A DNA stretch of 5,599 bases from Leptolyngbyaceae cyanobacterium SM1_3_5. GTDB lineage: Bacteria; Cyanobacteriota; Cyanobacteriia; Elainellales; Elainellaceae. Numbering within the stretch: position 1 is the stretch's first letter; each line of letters starts with the position of its first letter. Below are positions 5,053 through 5,599 of this stretch, in pieces. The notes beneath the pieces are model-generated. The model was not told the origin of the DNA, did not search any database, and saw nothing but the letters and a program-made list of their open reading frames with translations. Position numbers and translations under genes: made by a program. The stretch spans positions 1 through 5,599 of the forward strand of contig JAAUTJ010000370.1 in NCBI GenBank assembly GCA_012031475.1. The letters are read 5' to 3'.

Positions 5053-5599
5053 TCACACGACCTCAATCCGGTGTTGTCCGGGTGTCACCAAGCTGGTTGG
5101 CGGTACGCAAAGGTTGCCGCATTGCGCTACGCTGCTGCCGGGAATTAGCCGCAGCGATCGAATGTGATCAACGCCTGCTACCTCGTCAATCACCTGCAAA
5201 ATCTCCGATCGATACACATCACGCCCAAACGCCCAGCCCAAGCCGTTCGTGCCGCCCCGCAGCGGATCGAGAAAGGTATCAAGTGCCCGTAGGACATCAG
5301 CTTGGACACGATCGACGCTGGCAGCAGGCTTGCTCTGCACGGCTGCTTCGATCTGCACTTCCAGATATTGGGGGGCAACAACGACTAATCGCGTTCCGAT
5401 CACGCGCAGGCGATCGAGCGACTGCTGCACGGCTTGCAGTAAGCCTGAACTAGGAGTCGGACGCGGCGGCGGTAGGGCGGGCACGATCACGACCGTCACG
5501 GTTCCCGGTGCTTGCAAACAAGGATGCGCGGGGTCAAGTCCTGCCCAGGCTCGCGATCGCACGACATGAGTGCCGGGAACGGCCAAAGCCAGTCGCTCA
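5053..5599 (-). CDS. J-like baseplate assembly protein (TIGR02243 type), C-terminal part
   Basis: This is the C-terminal 181 residues of a baseplate wedge protein of the kind called 'putative baseplate assembly protein' in phage-tail-like and eCIS clusters, related to phage gpJ. The frame is open to the right edge and starts with ERLALAVPGT, so the TTG at 5586 is not the real start. Features recalled from this family are all present: the VPGT-x-V-x-R-x-RAWAGLDP opening, a TVTVVIVP strand, SSGLLQAVQQSLD followed by a V-x-APQYLEV strand, the FLDPLRGG-TNGLGWAFG segment, DVYRSEILQVIDEVAGVDHI, and the terminal CGNLC-PPTSLVTPG-HRIEVV. The protein would sit in the baseplate between hub and tube. Its TGA is followed after one base by the ATG of the next gene, so the two are probably translationally coupled. 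No frameshift is seen in the visible part. The family assignment rests on remembered motifs, not on a search. Confidence 0.85.
   Translation of the reverse strand, partial: ERLALAVPGTHVVRSRAWAGLDPAHPCLQAPGTVTVVIVPALPPPRPTPSSGLLQAVQQSLDRLRVIGTRLVVVAPQYLEVQIEAAVQSKPAASVDRVQADVLRALDTFLDPLRGGTNGLGWAFGRDVYRSEILQVIDEVAGVDHIRSLRLIPGSSVAQCGNLCVPPTSLVTPGQHRIEVV
5061..5064 (-). promoter_or_regulatory. Shine-Dalgarno of gene B
   Basis: GAGG lies nine bases before the ATG at 5051, within the end of the J-like gene. It supports 5051 over the TTG at 5066. Confidence 0.55.

Larger units (their letters stand above)
176..5560. repeat. Dispersed HIP1 palindromes GCGATCGC
   Basis: Ten exact copies were found by eye, starting at 176, 1077, 1158, 2003, 2427, 2873, 3813, 4188, 4689 and 5553. 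All lie inside coding sequence. HIP1 is an over-represented octamer of many cyanobacterial genomes; here it marks the host group and suggests that the locus has long resided in such a genome rather than having arrived recently from elsewhere. Confidence 0.85.

Noticed and set aside
4923..5453. Plus-strand open frame of 176 codons
   Set aside because: It is antisense to gene B and the J-like gene, whose motifs are convincing; the composition is shadow-like.
5584..5586. TTG as start of the J-like protein
   Set aside because: The frame stays open upstream with family-like residues ERLAL, so the gene begins outside the window.
1..5599. CRISPR array, tRNA, rRNA, insertion sequence or terminator hairpin
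   Set aside because: No regularly spaced repeats, RNA gene signatures, transposase motifs or stem-loop followed by T-run were seen; nearly all of the window is minus-strand coding.

Overview
The window looks like cyanobacterial DNA. It carries at least ten copies of the palindrome GCGATCGC (HIP1, a hallmark of many cyanobacterial genomes) in 5.6 kb, plus many partial GATCG sites. Base composition is moderately GC-rich, and every supportable gene lies on the minus strand in one close-packed run. A filamentous, Leptolyngbya-like host would fit, but the genus cannot be fixed from this piece.

The genes belong to the baseplate end of a phage-tail-like contractile injection system (eCIS or thylakoid-anchored CIS type) or a related tail-like particle. 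In transcription order, right to left: (1) the C-terminal third or less of a J-like baseplate assembly protein (TIGR02243 type, 5053-5599, cut by the right edge); (2) gene B, a protein of about 342 residues (4023-5051); (3) gene C, about 415 residues (2750-3998); (4) a protein of about 720 residues joining an NHL-type beta-propeller to a phage tail protein I domain (TIGR02242 type, 584-2745); (5) a possible 17-residue peptide ORF (492-545); (6) gene D (1-490, cut by the left edge). Gaps between the main genes are 1 to about 90 bases, several starts have good Shine-Dalgarno sequences, and no internal promoter or terminator is visible, so this is probably one operon.

Genes B, C and D begin with recognisably the same N-terminal module: an aromatic-rich start with G-[QK]-x-L or D-Q-L-L, a helix, L-x-N-R or LHNT with a W/G-rich turn, then P-G-x-A-x-D-x-x-G-R-[ED]. 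B and C also share a second beta-rich module and a closing W-[LM]-G-[VI]-E strand. The operon therefore encodes a small paralogous family of unknown function between and after the J-like and I-like baseplate proteins.

The most striking anomaly is that four of the five main genes are broken by single-base frameshifts: one in D, one in the NHL/tail-I gene, one in C and two in B. Each time the protein resumes in another frame with family-like sequence and no further stop codons. Either the sequence carries indel errors (for example an unpolished long-read or low-coverage assembly) or the locus has only just begun to decay. Because of this, the genes are listed below as frame segments, each labelled with the gene it belongs to.
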